Positions 34,883-42,581 of a DNA stretch of 64,000 bases are shown piece by piece; positions within the stretch are counted from its first letter, which is position 1; each line of letters begins with the position of its first letter. Position numbers and translations under genes: made by a program. Location of the stretch: contig DQFX01000060.1 in the NCBI GenBank assembly GCA_003531585.1, positions 62,678 through 126,677 on the forward strand. Reading direction: 5' to 3'. The notes under the pieces were generated by a model. The model did not search any database. It had not been told where the DNA came from and saw only the letters and a list, made by a program, of their open reading frames with translations. This DNA is from Oscillospiraceae bacterium (GTDB lineage Bacteria; Bacillota; Clostridia; Oscillospirales; Ruminococcaceae).

Positions 34883-35839
34883 ATGGAACGCCTGCTGAAA
34901 TTCCTGCATAAGCTGTGGAACCGCGCTCAGCCCGGGCTGAAGCGCGCGTTTTTGCTGCCCCCGAAGGTGATAGCGGTGCTGGTTCCTACGACGATGGTGC
35001 TGTGCATCGCGGCGCTGAATACCCAGGGAAAGCACCCGGTGCTTGAAATGCTCATCTACCTTGCCTCGGCGTACGCGCTGGCGGTGCTGGTGGCGGGTCT
35101 CGGGAGCATTACCGAGGCAGCGGCGCGGCTGCTCCATGGGAGCCGGGTCTACCGCTGGGCGCAGAGCAACACGATTGCCCGGCTGTTCATCAGCGACTTC
35201 CGGTTTCGCGGGGAGCTTTCGCTGTATCAGGGACTTGCGGTCAGCACGCTGTTCGCGGTTTTCAAGGGAGTCACCGCGGTGCTGTACCGCTCGGCGTGGC
35301 TCGGAGCCGTGGCGGTGTATTACATAAGCTTCGGAGTTACCAGGCTGCTGCTTGTCCGGAGCTGGCGCGCCTCGCAGAAGCTGGAGAGCGAGGACGGCCG
35401 CCGCGCCCGGGAGCTTCGCGGAAGCAGGCAGTGCGGCTGTCTTATGCTGGCGGTGCATTCCGGAATGATGGGAATGGCGGTTCAGCTCATCAACGAGGAG
35501 CATATCATAGTCTACCCCGGCTCGGTAATTTACATCACGGCGGCGTACTCGTTCTACATACTGACCCTGTCGATCGTGAATCTGGTGAAGTTCCGGCGGC
35601 TGAACAGCCCGGTGCTTTCCGCTTCAAAGGCGCTGAATTTCGCGGGGGCGCTGATGTCGGTTTTCAACCTTGAAAACGCGATGACATCCCGGTTCAGCAC
35701 GGACGTGGAGTTTCGCCGTATCATGAACACTGCGGTGGGGCTTACGGTGTGCCTCCTGGAGCTGGCAACGGCGGTTTTCATTATAGTGCGTTCTCAGCTC
35801 TGCCTGAAAAAGATGGAGGAAAAGCAGTCCTGCACTTGA
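34883..35839 (+). CDS. Unknown multi-pass membrane protein
   Basis: This protein of about 318 residues has a basic N-terminus and several hydrophobic stretches, among them VIAVLVPTTMVLCIAAL, MLIYLASAYALAVLVAGL and LTVCLLELATAVFIIV, suggesting about six membrane helices. It resembles a type of clostridial membrane protein without assigned function; I recognise no catalytic motif. The start is ATG 34883 because AGGGGGGAG lies just before it; an ATG at 34865 is too early. Its last bases overlap the promoter of the next gene. Confidence 0.75.
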   Translation: MERLLKFLHKLWNRAQPGLKRAFLLPPKVIAVLVPTTMVLCIAALNTQGKHPVLEMLIYLASAYALAVLVAGLGSITEAAARLLHGSRVYRWAQSNTIARLFISDFRFRGELSLYQGLAVSTLFAVFKGVTAVLYRSAWLGAVAVYYISFGVTRLLLVRSWRASQKLESEDGRRARELRGSRQCGCLMLAVHSGMMGMAVQLINEEHIIVYPGSVIYITAAYSFYILTLSIVNLVKFRRLNSPVLSASKALNFAGALMSVFNLENAMTSRFSTDVEFRRIMNTAVGLTVCLLELATAVFIIVRSQLCLKKMEEKQSCT

Positions 35840-35864
35840 CAAATGCGGCGTTTTGTGATATATT
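35836..35864 (+). promoter_or_regulatory. Promoter of the YjfB-like gene
   Basis: TTGACA and TATATT are 17 bp apart. The -35 overlaps the end of the preceding membrane-protein gene. Confidence 0.75.
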
Positions 35865-35904
35865 GTAGTTGCAGATATGAAGTCTGCGAAAGGAGGGCTG
35901 TTTC

Positions 35905-36090
35905 ATGGAGCTTGATATTGCTGCTCTGTCCATGAATATGGCAGCGGCTAACCTTCAGCAGGGCGTTTCCATCGGCATGATGAAGAAAACGATGGAGTCC
36001 ACCCAGCAGGCCATGGAGACCATCACCGATATGCTGGACAGCATGCCTTCCCCTGACGGAAAGGGTACTGTGCTCAATGTCAGAGCATGA
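35905..36090 (+). CDS. YjfB family small protein (putative motility protein)
   Basis: The 61-residue protein opens with the YjfB pattern MELDIAALSMNMAAANLQQG followed by VSIGMMKKTMEST, a short Met- and Gln-rich helical hairpin. YjfB proteins are common in motile Firmicutes and are annotated as putative motility proteins without biochemical proof. AAAGGAGGG precedes the start. It is monocistronic, between its own promoter and a perfect hairpin terminator. Its presence fits the chemotaxis receptor elsewhere in the window. Confidence 0.85.
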   Translation: MELDIAALSMNMAAANLQQGVSIGMMKKTMESTQQAMETITDMLDSMPSPDGKGTVLNVRA

Positions 36091-36104
36091 CGGACAGACC
36101 TGGG

Positions 36105-36131
36105 CCGCCCAGAAATGGGCGGTATTTTTTT
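36105..36131 (+). terminator. Terminator after the YjfB-like gene
   Basis: CCGCCCA-GAAA-TGGGCGG is a perfect 7-bp stem with a tetraloop, followed by a T-rich run. Confidence 0.88.
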
Positions 36132-36150
36132 GACGCACAAAGAGGTAATT

Positions 36151-36699
36151 ATGGACGCAATAACGCAGTTTGACTTGAATATACTCCACTCAATACACGA
36201 GGGTATCTCCTGCGGATTCCTCGACGCCGTGTTCCCGAAGCTCACGCTGCTTTGCTACCTGTTTATCGGCGCGGCGGTGGTGTTCCTGTTTTTCAGGAAG
36301 TTCCGGCAGGGCGGCGCTGCGATGTGCGGCGCGATACTTCTGTCGCTGCTGGTGGGGAATCTCCTGCTGAAAAACCTCGTCGCCAGGGACCGCCCCTGTT
36401 GGATAGACCCGGATTTTTTACAGCTCCTGGTATCGGTGCCTAAGGACTTCTCGTTCCCCTCGGCGCATACCATGATATCTGTTTCTGCCGCGGCGGCGCT
36501 GTTCCACTACAGCAAAGCGCTTGGGATACCGGCACTTGTCATCGCGGCTCTGGTTGGATTTTCGCGGCTGTACCTGTTCGTACATTTTCCGACGGACGTG
36601 CTTGTGGGCGCGGTCATCGGAGTCCTTCTTGCCGTTGTTTCGTGTATCGTCACGGACAAAATCGTGGCAAGGATAAAGAGCAAAAAGGCAGTCAACTGA
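36151..36699 (+). CDS. PAP2 family membrane phosphatase
   Basis: The 182-residue protein has several membrane helices and the three-part PAP2 catalytic motif: KNLVARDRPCW, PSAHTMISV and RLYLFVHFPTDVLVG, the latter holding the Arg, His and Asp. Such enzymes dephosphorylate lipid phosphates or undecaprenyl pyrophosphate at the membrane surface. The start is ATG 36151 with AAAGAGG before it; an earlier ATG at 36115 lies inside the upstream terminator. A terminator follows. Confidence 0.9.
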   Translation: MDAITQFDLNILHSIHEGISCGFLDAVFPKLTLLCYLFIGAAVVFLFFRKFRQGGAAMCGAILLSLLVGNLLLKNLVARDRPCWIDPDFLQLLVSVPKDFSFPSAHTMISVSAAAALFHYSKALGIPALVIAALVGFSRLYLFVHFPTDVLVGAVIGVLLAVVSCIVTDKIVARIKSKKAVN

Positions 36700-36707
36700 T
36701 TTTACCG

Positions 36708-36734
36708 AACAGCTTCCGGAAGGAGGCTGTTTTC
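36708..36734 (+). terminator. Terminator after the PAP2 gene
   Basis: AACAGCTTCC and GGAGGCTGTT pair around GGAA and are followed by TTT. Confidence 0.7.
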
Positions 36735-36881
36735 GCTTTACAGGCGGTTTGAATAGGAACAGCGCACGCTTGATTCGGAATTGTTGTGCTCTGGCTGTTT
36801 TCCAATTGTATCAGGTTTAATTCCGGCAGATAAGCCGCAAAATCGGACTTTAAAAATCTCAAACAAAATATTCCTTTCCTA

Positions 36882-36910
36882 TTGACAAAACCTTCCTGCT
36901 GTGGTATAAT
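36882..36910 (+). promoter_or_regulatory. Consensus promoter of the SPFH/YhfC/RHH/SdpI operon
   Basis: TTGACA and TATAAT are 17 bp apart, 57 bp before the SPFH start codon. Confidence 0.85.
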
Positions 36911-36918
36911 CAAATCGA

Positions 36919-36935
36919 GATATCAAAATGATATC
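36919..36935. promoter_or_regulatory. Perfect palindrome at the operon start (candidate operator)
   Basis: GATATCA-AAA-TGATATC is a perfect 7-bp inverted repeat whose first base is nine bases after the -10, covering the expected transcription start. The third gene of the operon encodes an Arc-like DNA-binding protein, which makes autorepression here a natural inference. Confidence 0.6.
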
Positions 36936-36967
36936 ATTTCGAGCACGCTGTAACGGGAGGTATTGAC

Positions 36968-37918
36968 ATGAAAGAGAAAACAACGAACTACGAGGAAAAG
37001 GAGCTGCGCGCCCCGAGCGGCTGGGCGGTGCTGTTCCTGACGATAATTCTGTACCTGGCGGCGATCGGTTTGCTTATATTCTGCGCAGTAAACATTGACG
37101 AGTACAGCTTTTCCGGGTACGACGCCGGAATGATCGTCTGCATAATCTGGCTGTGCATAGGCTGGGTCCCGTTCATCGGACTGCGCGTTATAAAGCCCAA
37201 TGAAGCGCTGGTGCTGACCCTGTTCGGAAAGTACATCGGCACGCTCAAGCGCGAGGGATTCTATTTTGTGAACATTTTCAGCGTTCCTGCGGTTCCTAAG
37301 GTGCAGGAAGGCGGCAAGCCGGGAGTTCCGCACACGAAAATTTCCCTCAAGACCATGACCCACGACAATCGCAGGCAGAAGATAAACGACCAGCTCGGAA
37401 ACCCGATAGAAGTCGGGATAGTGGTGGTATGGCGCGTTGTGAACACCGCGAAGGCTCTGTTCAACGTGGACGACTACGAGGGCTTCATGTCGATACAGGC
37501 GGATTCCACACTGCGCGACGTGGTGAGATGCTATCCGTATGACTCCACCGATTCGGACGAGAAGTCGCTGCGCGGTTCTTCACAGGAGGTCTGCGAGCAG
37601 CTCAAGGCGACCCTCCAGGAGCGCGTCGAGCACGCCGGTCTTGAGATAATCGAGGCGCGGATTACTCACCTTGCATACGCGCCCGAGATAGCCGCCGCAA
37701 TGCTCCAGCGCCAGCAGGCGACCGCAATAATCGAAGCGCGCCAGAAGATAGTAGACGGCGCGGTCGGAATGGTGGAGATGGCTCTGAACAAGCTGAGCGA
37801 GAGCAACGTCTGCGAGCTTGACGAGGAGCGCAAGGCGCAGATGGTGAGCAACCTGCTTGTAGTGCTCTGCGGCAACAAGGACGCTCAGCCTATAGTGAAC
37901 AGCGGCTCCATATATTAA
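36968..37918 (+). CDS. SPFH (band 7 / slipin-like) membrane protein
   Basis: The 316-residue protein has two N-terminal membrane segments (LFLTIILYLAAIGLLIFC and MIVCIIWLCIGWVPFIGL), then an SPFH domain from about 76: VIKPNEALVLTLFGKY, GIVVVWRVVNTAKALF and SIQADSTLRDVVRCYP. A coiled helical part with ARITHLAYAPEIAAAMLQRQ and QATAIIEARQKIV follows, typical of SPFH oligomers. SPFH proteins build membrane microdomain scaffolds. GGGAGG precedes the start. It is the first gene of a four-gene operon, nine bp before the YhfC gene. Confidence 0.9.
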   Translation: MKEKTTNYEEKELRAPSGWAVLFLTIILYLAAIGLLIFCAVNIDEYSFSGYDAGMIVCIIWLCIGWVPFIGLRVIKPNEALVLTLFGKYIGTLKREGFYFVNIFSVPAVPKVQEGGKPGVPHTKISLKTMTHDNRRQKINDQLGNPIEVGIVVVWRVVNTAKALFNVDDYEGFMSIQADSTLRDVVRCYPYDSTDSDEKSLRGSSQEVCEQLKATLQERVEHAGLEIIEARITHLAYAPEIAAAMLQRQQATAIIEARQKIVDGAVGMVEMALNKLSESNVCELDEERKAQMVSNLLVVLCGNKDAQPIVNSGSIY

Positions 37919-37927
37919 GGAGGACGT

Positions 37928-38722
37928 ATGACGGATATCGTTTTTTCAGCGGAAAGCATTGCGTCGCTTGTGATAATGGCGGCGCTCGGGATAGGTATCC
38001 CGGTGGCGGCGGCTCTGGTGTGGAGGTTCGCACTGCACAAAGGTACGATGAAAGCCACTTTCATCGGCGCGGGAATGTTCTTCCTGTTTGCGATCATACT
38101 TGAGCGGCTGCTCCATATGGTGATGGTGCCGGTGGTATCCGGAAATGTCGTGCTGTACGTTGTCTACGGCGCAGTCGCTGCGGGAGTGTTCGAGGAAACA
38201 GCGCGTTTCCTGAGCTTCAGGTTCCTGATGAAGAACAGCCGCAGCGCTGAAAACGCGGTGTCCTACGGGCTGGGTCACGGCGGCTTTGAGGCGCTGTACC
38301 TTCTCGGGCTGACCGCGTTGAGCGCGCTGATGATGGCGGCTTCCGTGAATTCGATGGGAGTCAGCGAGTTTATAAACAGTGCTTCCGGCGGCAGCGACGC
38401 TGTAGCGCAGCAGCTCATGGCGCAGCTTGCGGGCTTTGCGCAGTCTAGCTATTCCGGAGCCGCGCTGGCGGTTTTCGAGCGAATAGCTGCGATGGCGCTG
38501 CACGTTTCGCTTTCCGTTCTGGTGATGGAGGCGGTCATGGTGAAGGGCAGAATGTGGCTCTATCCCGCGGCGATAGTTATTCACGCGCTGATGGACGTTC
38601 CCGCAGTGCTGTACCAGTGCGGTGCGATCAATATTGTCGTGTGCGAGGTAATTATGGCGGTGTTCACGGCGGTGTGGGCAGTTGTCGCGGTGAAGAGATA
38701 CAAGTACCTCAGAACAAAGTAA
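37928..38722 (+). CDS. YhfC family putative intramembrane metalloprotease
   Basis: This 264-residue multi-pass membrane protein has the CPBP-superfamily pattern seen in YhfC: GVFEETARFLSFRFL (EExxR), GLGHGGFEALYL (GHGG-E), a later HVSLSVLVMEA helix and IHALMDVPA with His and Asp. These acidic and His residues form the presumed metal site. Its substrate is unknown. AAGGAGG lies before the ATG, nine bp after the SPFH stop, so it is certainly in the same operon. Confidence 0.85.
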   Translation: MTDIVFSAESIASLVIMAALGIGIPVAAALVWRFALHKGTMKATFIGAGMFFLFAIILERLLHMVMVPVVSGNVVLYVVYGAVAAGVFEETARFLSFRFLMKNSRSAENAVSYGLGHGGFEALYLLGLTALSALMMAASVNSMGVSEFINSASGGSDAVAQQLMAQLAGFAQSSYSGAALAVFERIAAMALHVSLSVLVMEAVMVKGRMWLYPAAIVIHALMDVPAVLYQCGAINIVVCEVIMAVFTAVWAVVAVKRYKYLRTK

Positions 38723-38743
38723 CAGGGCAGGGAGGTGAGCCGC

Positions 38744-38929
38744 ATGGCTGACGGCGAAAAGAAGGAAAAGAAGCAGATACCCCTGCGGCTCTCCGCGACG
38801 CTTTACAACGAGCTTATGCAGTGGGCAGAGGACGATTTCCGCTCGGTGAACGGGCAGATAGAGTACCTGCTGACCGAGTGCGTGAAGTACCGCAAGAAGC
38901 ACTCAAAGCCGGAAAAGGAGGACGAATGA
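38744..38929 (+). CDS. Arc-like ribbon-helix-helix protein
   Basis: The 61-residue protein has a charged N-terminus, a beta strand KQIPLRLSATLYNELMQWA and a helix pair SVNGQIEYLLTECVKYRKK. That is the ribbon-helix-helix (Arc/MetJ) pattern of dimeric DNA-binding regulators. The start is ATG 38744 after GGGAGGTGAG; an in-frame GTG at 38735 overlaps this site. Its stop overlaps the next start (ATGA). It may repress its own operon through the palindrome at 36919; an alternative is an adaptor role. Confidence 0.83.
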   Translation: MADGEKKEKKQIPLRLSATLYNELMQWAEDDFRSVNGQIEYLLTECVKYRKKHSKPEKEDE

Positions 38930-39285
38930 ACGACGGTGTTGTGTATCTTCTGAGCTACCTTATACTGCCGGTTCTGCTGATCGTTGTGGGACTTGTCATG
39001 TGGAGGTTCCCGCCGGGGTACGGCGGCAGCGTGGGCTACAGGACGAAGCGTTCCCGCAGCAGCCGGCAGGCGTGGGATTTCGCGCAGGTGTACTGGGGAA
39101 GGCTGATTCTGGTGATGAGCATTCCTATGCTGGCAGTTTCCGTGGGCGCTGGAGTGTTTCAGATAGTAAAGCCGCTGAGCGAGGAGGCAGGTCTGCTGGT
39201 GTTCTGCGTTATTATGACGCTTCAGCTTGTTCCGATGTTTGTGAGCATAGGGGTCACGGAATCGGCTTTGAAAAGGCGCTTTTAA
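38926..39285 (+). CDS. SdpI family membrane protein
   Basis: The 119-residue protein has three hydrophobic segments and the SdpI/YhfL signature between the first and second: VGYRTKRSRSSRQAWDFAQV followed by YWGR. In Bacillus subtilis SdpI protects against the SdpC peptide toxin and signals to the SdpR repressor. Translation is coupled to the ribbon-helix-helix gene by ATGA, behind AAAGGAGG. No toxin gene of the sdpABC type is present here, so immunity to an outside peptide is only one possibility. Confidence 0.87.
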   Translation: MNDGVVYLLSYLILPVLLIVVGLVMWRFPPGYGGSVGYRTKRSRSSRQAWDFAQVYWGRLILVMSIPMLAVSVGAGVFQIVKPLSEEAGLLVFCVIMTLQLVPMFVSIGVTESALKRRF

Positions 39286-39287
39286 TA

Positions 39288-39446
39288 GGGAACCTCTAAA
39301 AACCGGTTTGAAAAGGGAAAATGGGTAGAGTGCGCCGAATGCGATGAAAGCCGACGAAGTAAGGCTGTATGCCTTACGAGGAGGTTTGAAGAAGCAGTCG
39401 GTGTGCTATACACATTTTCACTCAAACAAGGTTTTTAGAGGTGACC
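39288..39446. mobile_element. MITE-like palindromic element, family A, copy 2 (159 bp)
   Basis: The ends GGGAACCTCTAAAAACC and GGTTTTTAGAGGTGACC are the same inverted repeats as in copy 1 at 22665-22937. The arms keep pairing inwards (TTTGAAAAGGGAAAATG against CATTTTCACTCAAA; GTGCGCCGA against TCGGTGTGC) to a central GTAAGGC-TGTAT-GCCTTAC hairpin. The interior is otherwise unlike copy 1. It begins two bases after the sdpI-like stop codon, and AATA flanks both ends, a possible target duplication. Confidence 0.75.
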
Positions 39447-39455
39447 AATAGAAAA

Positions 39456-39487
39456 AACAGGGCAAGCCGCTATGGCTTGCCCTGTTG
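39456..39487. terminator. Bidirectional terminator
   Basis: CAGGGCAAGCC and GGCTTGCCCTG form an 11-bp stem around GCTAT with A and T residues outside. It ends both the SdpI operon, after the MITE, and the leftward HdeD-like gene. Confidence 0.83.
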
Positions 39488-39521
39488 AAATATGTCGTCT
39501 GAAACGGTTCAGAAATCCGCG

Positions 39522-40115
39522 TTAATCGTCGCGTTCCTCGCATTCGCCTTCGATAACGTCGGGACGCTGGTTCTTGATTATCTTGATAGCGGTGATAGCA
39601 GTGATGAGATTCAGAATGCCTTCTGAAAGTATCGAGATACCGAGAAGTATCATAAGAAGGTTACTGCCCGCGCCGGGCCTCAGCATGAGCGCCAGACCTA
39701 GTAAACCGGTAATGACCGCCATCGCGAAAATCAGCCACCATCTGCCGAGCCCGAATTTCTTGGCTTCGAATGCGGTCTGGATTTTCAGAACGCCGTCAAG
39801 CAGGAAGAACAGACCCATGGCGCTGCATACGAATATCATCAGGCTTGCGGGGTTTATCAGAACGATGACGCCAAGCGCGATAAGGATAATTCCCGAGGTG
39901 AGGTCGTGCTGGAACGCCAGCCGGTAGAGATCCTTAGAAAAATACCCCGCCATTCTGACGGCTCCGAAAACTATCAAGATGATTCCGATGAGAACGCCGA
40001 TAAGCCCCGAGAAAACCTCAGGCAGGCAGATGAGCAGAATACCCAGCACGCACAGCGCTGCGGACATCACGATATAGCCGATCTTTGCGGCTCTCATAGG
40101 TAAAACAGATCGCAT
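39522..40115 (-). CDS. HdeD/DUF308 family membrane protein
   Basis: The 197-residue protein has six hydrophobic helices arranged as pairs, with the DUF308 repeats LLICLPEVFSGLIGVLIGII, VIVLINPASLMIFVCSAMGL and LALMLRPGAGSNLLMILLGI. HdeD proteins are linked to acid resistance in enterobacteria, but the role in Firmicutes is not established. GGAGGG precedes the ATG at 40115. It is a single gene, ending at a shared bidirectional terminator. Confidence 0.87.
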   Translation of the reverse strand: MRSVLPMRAAKIGYIVMSAALCVLGILLICLPEVFSGLIGVLIGIILIVFGAVRMAGYFSKDLYRLAFQHDLTSGIILIALGVIVLINPASLMIFVCSAMGLFFLLDGVLKIQTAFEAKKFGLGRWWLIFAMAVITGLLGLALMLRPGAGSNLLMILLGISILSEGILNLITAITAIKIIKNQRPDVIEGECEERDD

Positions 40116-40251
40116 ACAAATCCCTCCAGTAGGTATTTAAGCCGCACCGGAAACCGGTGTGCCTTTATTCTTACTGATATTATATCACAAGTTTACAGGC
40201 ATTAAAACGGTCAATTTTTCCTGAATGGGGGGGAAACGAGCGGCTCCGGGG

Positions 40252-40431
40252 TCAGGTAAGCCCGCAGAGGGTTTCGGTCTCGTCGAAACCGTCGTAGGAC
40301 ACCACGCACACCCGGAACTTCTCCTAAAGCAGCGGGATAACCTCGCCGAAGTTCGTTTTCCAGTAGCAGCACGTTCCCGGGAGCAGCATTATTGCCGGTT
40401 TTGTTTCATCGCCAAATTCGTATACTGTCAT
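40252..40431 (-). pseudogene. Truncated alpha/beta-hydrolase pseudogene with in-frame stop
   Basis: From ATG 40431 behind AAAAGGAG the minus strand reads MTVYEFGDETKPAIMLLPGT then CCYWKTNFGEVIPLL and a TAG at 40326-40324. Continuing in frame gives EKFRVCVVSYDGFDETETL before a TGA at 40252, matching the opening of small alpha/beta hydrolases. The nucleophile-elbow region and the rest are missing. A point stop plus a large 3' deletion explain it. The gap 40432-40695 beyond it is AT-rich and holds nothing else I can support. Confidence 0.75.
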
Positions 40432-40695
40432 TTTCGGATCTCCTTTTAACCTTATAATATGTTATATAAAGCTAACCACATTTTATAATCATTCACAGCA
40501 TGATTATATCACACAATTTTCATTTTTGCAACCCTTTTAATTGTGAAAACCACATGAAATGTTAAGTGCCTTCAAACCGCATAGCAATGCGATTTTCCGC
40601 GCTGTTATGCGGTTATGGTTTTGTAAACAAATTAATATGGTTAAATTTGCTGAAAACGGCTTGACAAATGGGCTAAAATATGTCAGAATAGCGGG

Positions 40696-40724
40696 TTTAC
40701 ATTAAAAAAAATATGTACTATAAT
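40696..40724 (+). promoter_or_regulatory. Promoter of the ABC exporter operon
   Basis: TTTACA and TATAAT are 17 bp apart, about 60 bp before the first start codon. A second TTGACA at about 40660 lacks a well-placed -10. Confidence 0.65.
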
Positions 40725-40785
40725 AATAAGGCAACTAATCAATGCGAATGGCATGACAGACAACAACACAAGGAGGAATAAAAGC

Positions 40786-42567
40786 ATGTTAAAAACACTT
40801 GCGGCGCAGATAAAGCAATATAAACGATCGACGCTGCTTACCCCCCTATTTACAGTGCTGGAAGTCGTGATGGAGGTACTTATCCCGTTCGTCACGGCGG
40901 CTATAATCGACAAAGGCATTAACGCCGGAGATATATCCAAGGTGTACATTTACGGCGGCATTATGCTCGTCATGGCGTTCATGAGCCTTACATTCGGCGT
41001 ACTCGCCGGCAAGTTCGCTGCGAACGCTTCCGCGGGATTCGCATGTAATCTCCGTGACGCAATGTTCACCAATATCCAGCAGTTCTCGTTCTCAAACATA
41101 GATAAGTTCAGCACCGCCGGTCTCGTTACACGTATGACCACCGACGTCACCAATCTCCAGAACGCGTTCCAGATGATAATACGCATTGCTGTAAGAGCTC
41201 CTATCATGCTCGTAAGCAGCATTGTAATGTGTATGTTCATTAACGTGCGCGTCAGCCTGATATTCCTCGGCGCGATGGTGGTTCTGGGAACCGTTCTTGC
41301 TATCATCGTTTCCAAGGCTACCAAGGTGTTCGACAAGGTTTTCCCGAGGTACGACGACCTCAATGCCAGCGTTCAGGAGAATATTTCCGGTATCCGCGTT
41401 GTAAAGGGCTTCGTGCGCGAACAGCACGAGAACGAAAAGTTCGTGAATGCTTCCGGAAGTCTCTACAGGATGTTCATTAAGGCGGAGAAGATCATATCCT
41501 GGAACAATCCGGTTATGATGTTCGTTATTTACGCGTGCATTCTGCTGATATCCTGGTTCGGCGCGCAGTTCATCGTAGGCGGCACCCTCACCACCGGCGA
41601 GCTGACCTCACTGTTCAGCTACATCATGAGCGCGCTGATGGCTCTGATGATGCTTTCGATGATCTTCGTTATGATCACCATGTCGGTGGCGAGCGCACGC
41701 CGTATCTGCGAGGTGCTCAACGAAAAGTCCGACATCACCAACCCGGAGAACCCCGTTATGGAGATCACAGACGGTTCCATCGACTTCGACCACGTCAACT
41801 TCACATACAAGCACAAGTCGGATCAGCTCAAGGCGAAGAAATCCGACCTTGACGGCGGCGAGGAGATACTCAGCGACATCGACCTGCATATACATTCCGG
41901 CGAGACCATCGGAATCATAGGCGGCACGGGCTGCGGCAAGTCCACATTTGCGAGCCTCATCAGCCGTCTGTACGACGTAGACAGCGGCTCTGTCAGAGTA
42001 GGCGGCGTAGACGTTCGCAAGTACGACCTCGAGCTGCTCCGCGACAAGGTAGCCGTAGTGCTCCAGAAGAACGTGCTGTTCTCCGGAACGATACTCGACA
42101 ACCTCCGCTGGGGCAACGAGAACGCCACCGAAGCGGAGTGCGAGGAAGCATGCAGACTTGCCTGCGCAGATGAGTTCATCGAGAGAATGCCCGACCGCTA
42201 CAGCACGATGATAGAGCAGGGCGGCGCGAACGTATCCGGCGGTCAGAAGCAGAGACTCTGTATCGCAAGAGCGCTGCTGAAGAGCCCGAAGATACTTATA
42301 CTCGACGATTCCACCAGCGCGGTCGACACCGCGACCGACGCGAAGATACGCCAGGCGTTCGCCGAGAAGATCCCCGGAACAACTAAGATCATCATTGCGC
42401 AGCGAATCTCCAGCGTTAAGGACGCGGACCGCATAATCGTAATGGACGACGGCAGTATCTGCGGATTTGCTCCGCACGACGAGCTGTTAAAGACCAACGA
42501 GATCTACCGCGAGATCTACACGCTCCAGACCCAGTCCGGCGGCGATTTCGACAAACCTAATGAATAA
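40786..42567 (+). CDS. ABC exporter half-transporter with degenerate catalytic site
   Basis: This 593-residue protein has six N-terminal membrane helices and a C-terminal ABC domain. Walker A GGTGCGKST (about 379-387) and signature VSGGQ are present, but Walker B reads LILDDSTSAVD, with Asp for the catalytic Glu, and the switch His is replaced in IIIAQRISS. This is the degenerate half of a heterodimeric type IV exporter. A Lys/Asp/Gly-rich insert lies just before Walker A (KAKKSDLDGGEE). The start is ATG 40786 behind AGGAGG. The partner gene follows after 14 bp. Confidence 0.92.
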   Translation: MLKTLAAQIKQYKRSTLLTPLFTVLEVVMEVLIPFVTAAIIDKGINAGDISKVYIYGGIMLVMAFMSLTFGVLAGKFAANASAGFACNLRDAMFTNIQQFSFSNIDKFSTAGLVTRMTTDVTNLQNAFQMIIRIAVRAPIMLVSSIVMCMFINVRVSLIFLGAMVVLGTVLAIIVSKATKVFDKVFPRYDDLNASVQENISGIRVVKGFVREQHENEKFVNASGSLYRMFIKAEKIISWNNPVMMFVIYACILLISWFGAQFIVGGTLTTGELTSLFSYIMSALMALMMLSMIFVMITMSVASARRICEVLNEKSDITNPENPVMEITDGSIDFDHVNFTYKHKSDQLKAKKSDLDGGEEILSDIDLHIHSGETIGIIGGTGCGKSTFASLISRLYDVDSGSVRVGGVDVRKYDLELLRDKVAVVLQKNVLFSGTILDNLRWGNENATEAECEEACRLACADEFIERMPDRYSTMIEQGGANVSGGQKQRLCIARALLKSPKILILDDSTSAVDTATDAKIRQAFAEKIPGTTKIIIAQRISSVKDADRIIVMDDGSICGFAPHDELLKTNEIYREIYTLQTQSGGDFDKPNE

Positions 42568-42581
42568 GGAGGCGGAAACAT

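Noticed and set aside
36968..39285. Classical toxin-antitoxin system built on the ribbon-helix-helix protein
   Set aside because: The neighbouring genes are membrane proteins of SPFH, YhfC and SdpI type; no RelE, MazF, HicA or similar toxin is adjacent.
40225..40449. A 74-codon plus-strand frame
   Set aside because: It lies opposite the hydrolase remnant on the minus strand, which has both homology and a ribosome-binding site.
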